Under the pieces are notes generated by a model that was given only the letters and a program-made list of their open reading frames with translations, made no database searches and had not been told where the DNA came from. The translations under genes and the position numbers were made by a program. From a virus: a stretch of DNA of 38,665 nucleotides. The stretch covers positions 1-38,665 of IMG/VR virus record IMGVR_UViG_3300022752_000177. One strand, 5' to 3'. Below, piece after piece: positions 38,235 to 38,665 of this stretch; within the stretch, counting starts at the first letter, position 1; each line of letters opens with the position of its first letter.

Positions 38235-38388
38235 CGGTCGTTCCTTTGAAACCACAGTGATGGCAGAACCAAACCATTCCGCCGTTGTCGGTTTTGCTCA
38301 CGTTGAGGCAGGGTTCCTTGCGGTGCCTGCGGTGTTCGGAGCATTGCGGGCAAGTCTGCTTGCCCAGCTTGGCGGGGGCCCAGGTCAT
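38017..38388 (-). CDS. Primase zinc-binding domain in a separate frame
   Basis: The first ~50 residues are a primase zinc ribbon: C13-P-Q-C16, a linker with C27, then W-F-C42-H-H-C45-G-F-K-G, matching the zinc domain of T7-like primases. After about residue 52 the frame (to 123 residues) is only a shadow of the primase gene and looks noncoding. The primase frame takes over at +1 relative to this one, near GGTTTCAAAGGAACG (about 38240-38255). So this may be a separate zinc protein with a read-through tail, the first part of a frameshifted fusion, or evidence of a one-base sequence error. The ATG overlaps the previous stop. Confidence 0.65.
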   Translation of the reverse strand: MTWAPAKLGKQTCPQCSEHRRHRKEPCLNVSKTDNGGMVWFCHHCGFKGTTDDCRTAQGMASGSRHPIRFGGEVRDYNGSAARRVLAVHPLHARRADREPQVSAHRREAARNGQGRKALLLER

Positions 38389-38665
38389 ACGCCCACCGCC
38401 ACGGTGCTACTTCGGGCCGGTGTCACCCACTCAGCCTTGAAACTTTGCCACCCTCGAGTAATTGTTTCGGTAAATGCCTGTTCCAACGGCCAACCAGCTT
38501 TCGCGGCTTCCCGCTCCATGCCAGCAACCACGGTCTCAGTGACGGGAGCACGCTTTTTGCGGCGAACCTCCAGAAAATCCGCCCATGTCTGCGCACTCAC
38601 CCCTTCCGGCTTGGCCGGTGCCCTTACGCGCGCGGGTTTATTATCCGGGTGGGTATGGGTGGGGG
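38385..38665 (-). CDS. Replication-initiator-like protein, C-terminal half (open at the window edge)
   Basis: The frame is open to the right edge. Complete codons begin at 38663, giving 92 residues before the TGA. It starts in a PTHTHPDNKPARVRAPAKPE linker and then has a compact domain with W..FLEVRRKKRAPVT, a central REAAKAGW segment and a final TRGWQSFKAEWV. Phage replication proteins often end this way. A GTG at 38600 could start a 71-residue product, but it has no clear ribosome site and would begin inside the conserved domain. I therefore read this as the distal part of the gene that leaves the window at position 1. Joining the two ends directly is out of frame; one extra base (mod 3) restores the frame. 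Its stop overlaps the primase zinc-domain start in an ATGA. Confidence 0.7.
   Translation of the reverse strand, partial: PTHTHPDNKPARVRAPAKPEGVSAQTWADFLEVRRKKRAPVTETVVAGMEREAAKAGWPLEQAFTETITRGWQSFKAEWVTPARSSTVAVGV
38647..38665 (+). other. G-rich tract with G-quadruplex potential (right edge)
   Basis: G-runs at 38647-38649, 38651-38653, 38657-38659 and 38661-38665 have loops of 1, 3 and 1 bases, a canonical tight quadruplex pattern. If the molecule is circular, this tract is continuous with the G-rich tract at positions 1-43. Together they would form about 60 bp of strongly strand-asymmetric DNA in the middle of the split initiator gene. Confidence 0.65.

Noticed and set aside
1-38665. Integrase, tRNA genes, DNA or RNA polymerase genes
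   Set aside because: I searched the translated frames by eye for tyrosine/serine recombinase, polymerase and tRNA-like features and saw none; short or divergent cases could be missed.

Overview
The window looks like one complete, circularly permuted genome of a small double-stranded DNA phage with podovirus-type morphogenesis genes, infecting a GC-rich proteobacterium. An alphaproteobacterial, possibly sphingomonad, host is my guess from base composition and gene style only. The main argument for completeness is a gene split across the two window ends. The minus-strand frame that runs off position 1 carries the N-terminal half of a replication-initiator-like protein. The minus-strand frame that enters at position 38665 carries its C-terminal half. 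The break lies in a G-rich tract, and the two frames differ by one base (mod 3).

Read as a circle, the genome has one divergence point and one convergence point. Rightward (plus) transcription starts near 5090-5136 and crosses about 32 very small, tightly overlapping genes to 13682. Leftward (minus) transcription starts at a Cro/YdaS-like regulator (4779-4982) and runs through position 1 and on from 38665 down to 13756.

The leftward early block (4982 to 1) encodes the regulator, a tiny membrane protein, a C5-cytosine methyltransferase-like protein, an SNF2-like helicase, an N6-adenine/N4-cytosine methyltransferase, HTH and zinc-finger mini-proteins, and a RusA-like resolvase. It continues through the split initiator gene into a T7-gp4-like primase-helicase at 36816-38388, whose zinc-binding domain lies in a different frame. 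A rho-independent terminator at 36002-36029 separates this block from the virion genes.

The late block (35861 to 13756, minus) runs in this order: small and large terminase, P22-like portal, scaffold, SU10/DUF5309-like major capsid protein, head decoration candidate, gp4/gp11-like adaptor, tail nozzle, virion and ejection proteins including a lytic transglycosylase and a 1137-residue protein, tail fibre, SGNH-hydrolase tail spike, lysis cassette (XhlA-like protein, GH24 endolysin, small membrane proteins, nested Rz/Rz1), and an HTH-metallophosphoesterase.

The rightward block is mostly unknown 30-110 residue proteins. Recognisable members are a pentapeptide-repeat protein, a Rad52-like annealing protein, a small protein with an SSB-like acidic tip, an HNH (DUF968-like) protein and NinB, followed by several Cys-rich mini-proteins. 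I found no integrase, DNA polymerase, RNA polymerase, tRNA or CRISPR array.

The most interesting signal is a 10-bp-phased array of TCACG/CGTGA half-sites (44-100) next to G-quadruplex-type tracts, all inside the initiator-like gene. This resembles phage lambda, whose origin iterons lie inside gene O.
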